Below, piece by piece: positions 7,205-7,240 of a stretch of DNA of 7,240 nt (position 1 is its first letter; each line of letters starts with the position of its first letter). Location: positions 1 to 7,240 of the forward strand of contig JAFYIW010000137.1 of assembly GCA_017538465.1 (NCBI GenBank), read 5' to 3'. Below the pieces are notes generated by a model. That model saw nothing but the letters and a program-made list of their open reading frames with translations. It did not search any database and was not told where the DNA came from. The stretch is from Victivallales bacterium (lineage in GTDB: Bacteria; Verrucomicrobiota; Lentisphaeria; Oligosphaerales; Oligosphaeraceae). The translations under genes were made by a program, and so were the position numbers.

Positions 7205-7240
7205 CATACCCCCGGCGCACGCGCCGTGGCGCAGGACACC

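Noticed and set aside
7213..7226. GC hairpin (CGGCG, loop CACG, CGCCG) just after the stop of paralog B as a terminator
   Set aside because: The stem is only 5 bp and no T-run follows within the visible sequence. Such a stem is likely by chance in GC-rich DNA, so it is not called as a terminator.

Overview
The window is GC-rich (about 60% in lines sampled by hand), densely coding, and all genes are on the + strand. It holds three genes: the 3' part of a large gene (3-2405), a small lower-GC DUF1016/YhcG-family gene (2435-3214), and a complete 1308-residue secreted protein (3277-7203). No rRNA, tRNA, CRISPR array or transposase was seen. The two large genes are paralogs. The style (very large secreted multi-domain carbohydrate-active-like proteins in tandem paralogous copies, one start with no Shine-Dalgarno, and a stray DUF1016 gene) suggests an uncultured member of the PVC group, for example Lentisphaerota/Victivallales, or a Hydrogenedentes-like bacterium. 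This is inference from style and memory of similar proteins; there is no marker gene in the window.

Layout: (1) 3-2405 is open to the left edge and lacks its N-terminus. From codon 45 (nt 135) to its stop it is closely similar to the C-terminal 748 residues of the third gene. (2) 2435-3214 starts 29 nt after the first gene, behind a clear ribosome binding site. It has the DUF1016 N-terminal region followed directly by what looks like the extreme C-terminal tail of the family, so the PDDEXK nuclease core appears to be deleted. (3) After a 62-nt gap with no Shine-Dalgarno, 3277-7203 encodes a signal peptide, an N-terminal jelly-roll-like module, a linker, a beta-sandwich region, a probable TIM-barrel catalytic region, further beta domains, and a C-terminal carbohydrate-binding-like module.

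How the genes may work together: the two large proteins look like a pair of exported glycoside-hydrolase-like enzymes. Both keep the same candidate acidic residues but differ in surface loops and at the start of the barrel, so they may act on related polysaccharides or glycoproteins. The small gene differs in base composition and function and is most simply an inserted, decayed or minimised accessory gene. The points most worth checking are the missing nuclease core, the abrupt homology breakpoint at nt 135, the unassigned catalytic family, and a 54-nt, 19% GC patch inside the third gene. I do not see convincing evidence of a wholly new multi-gene system.
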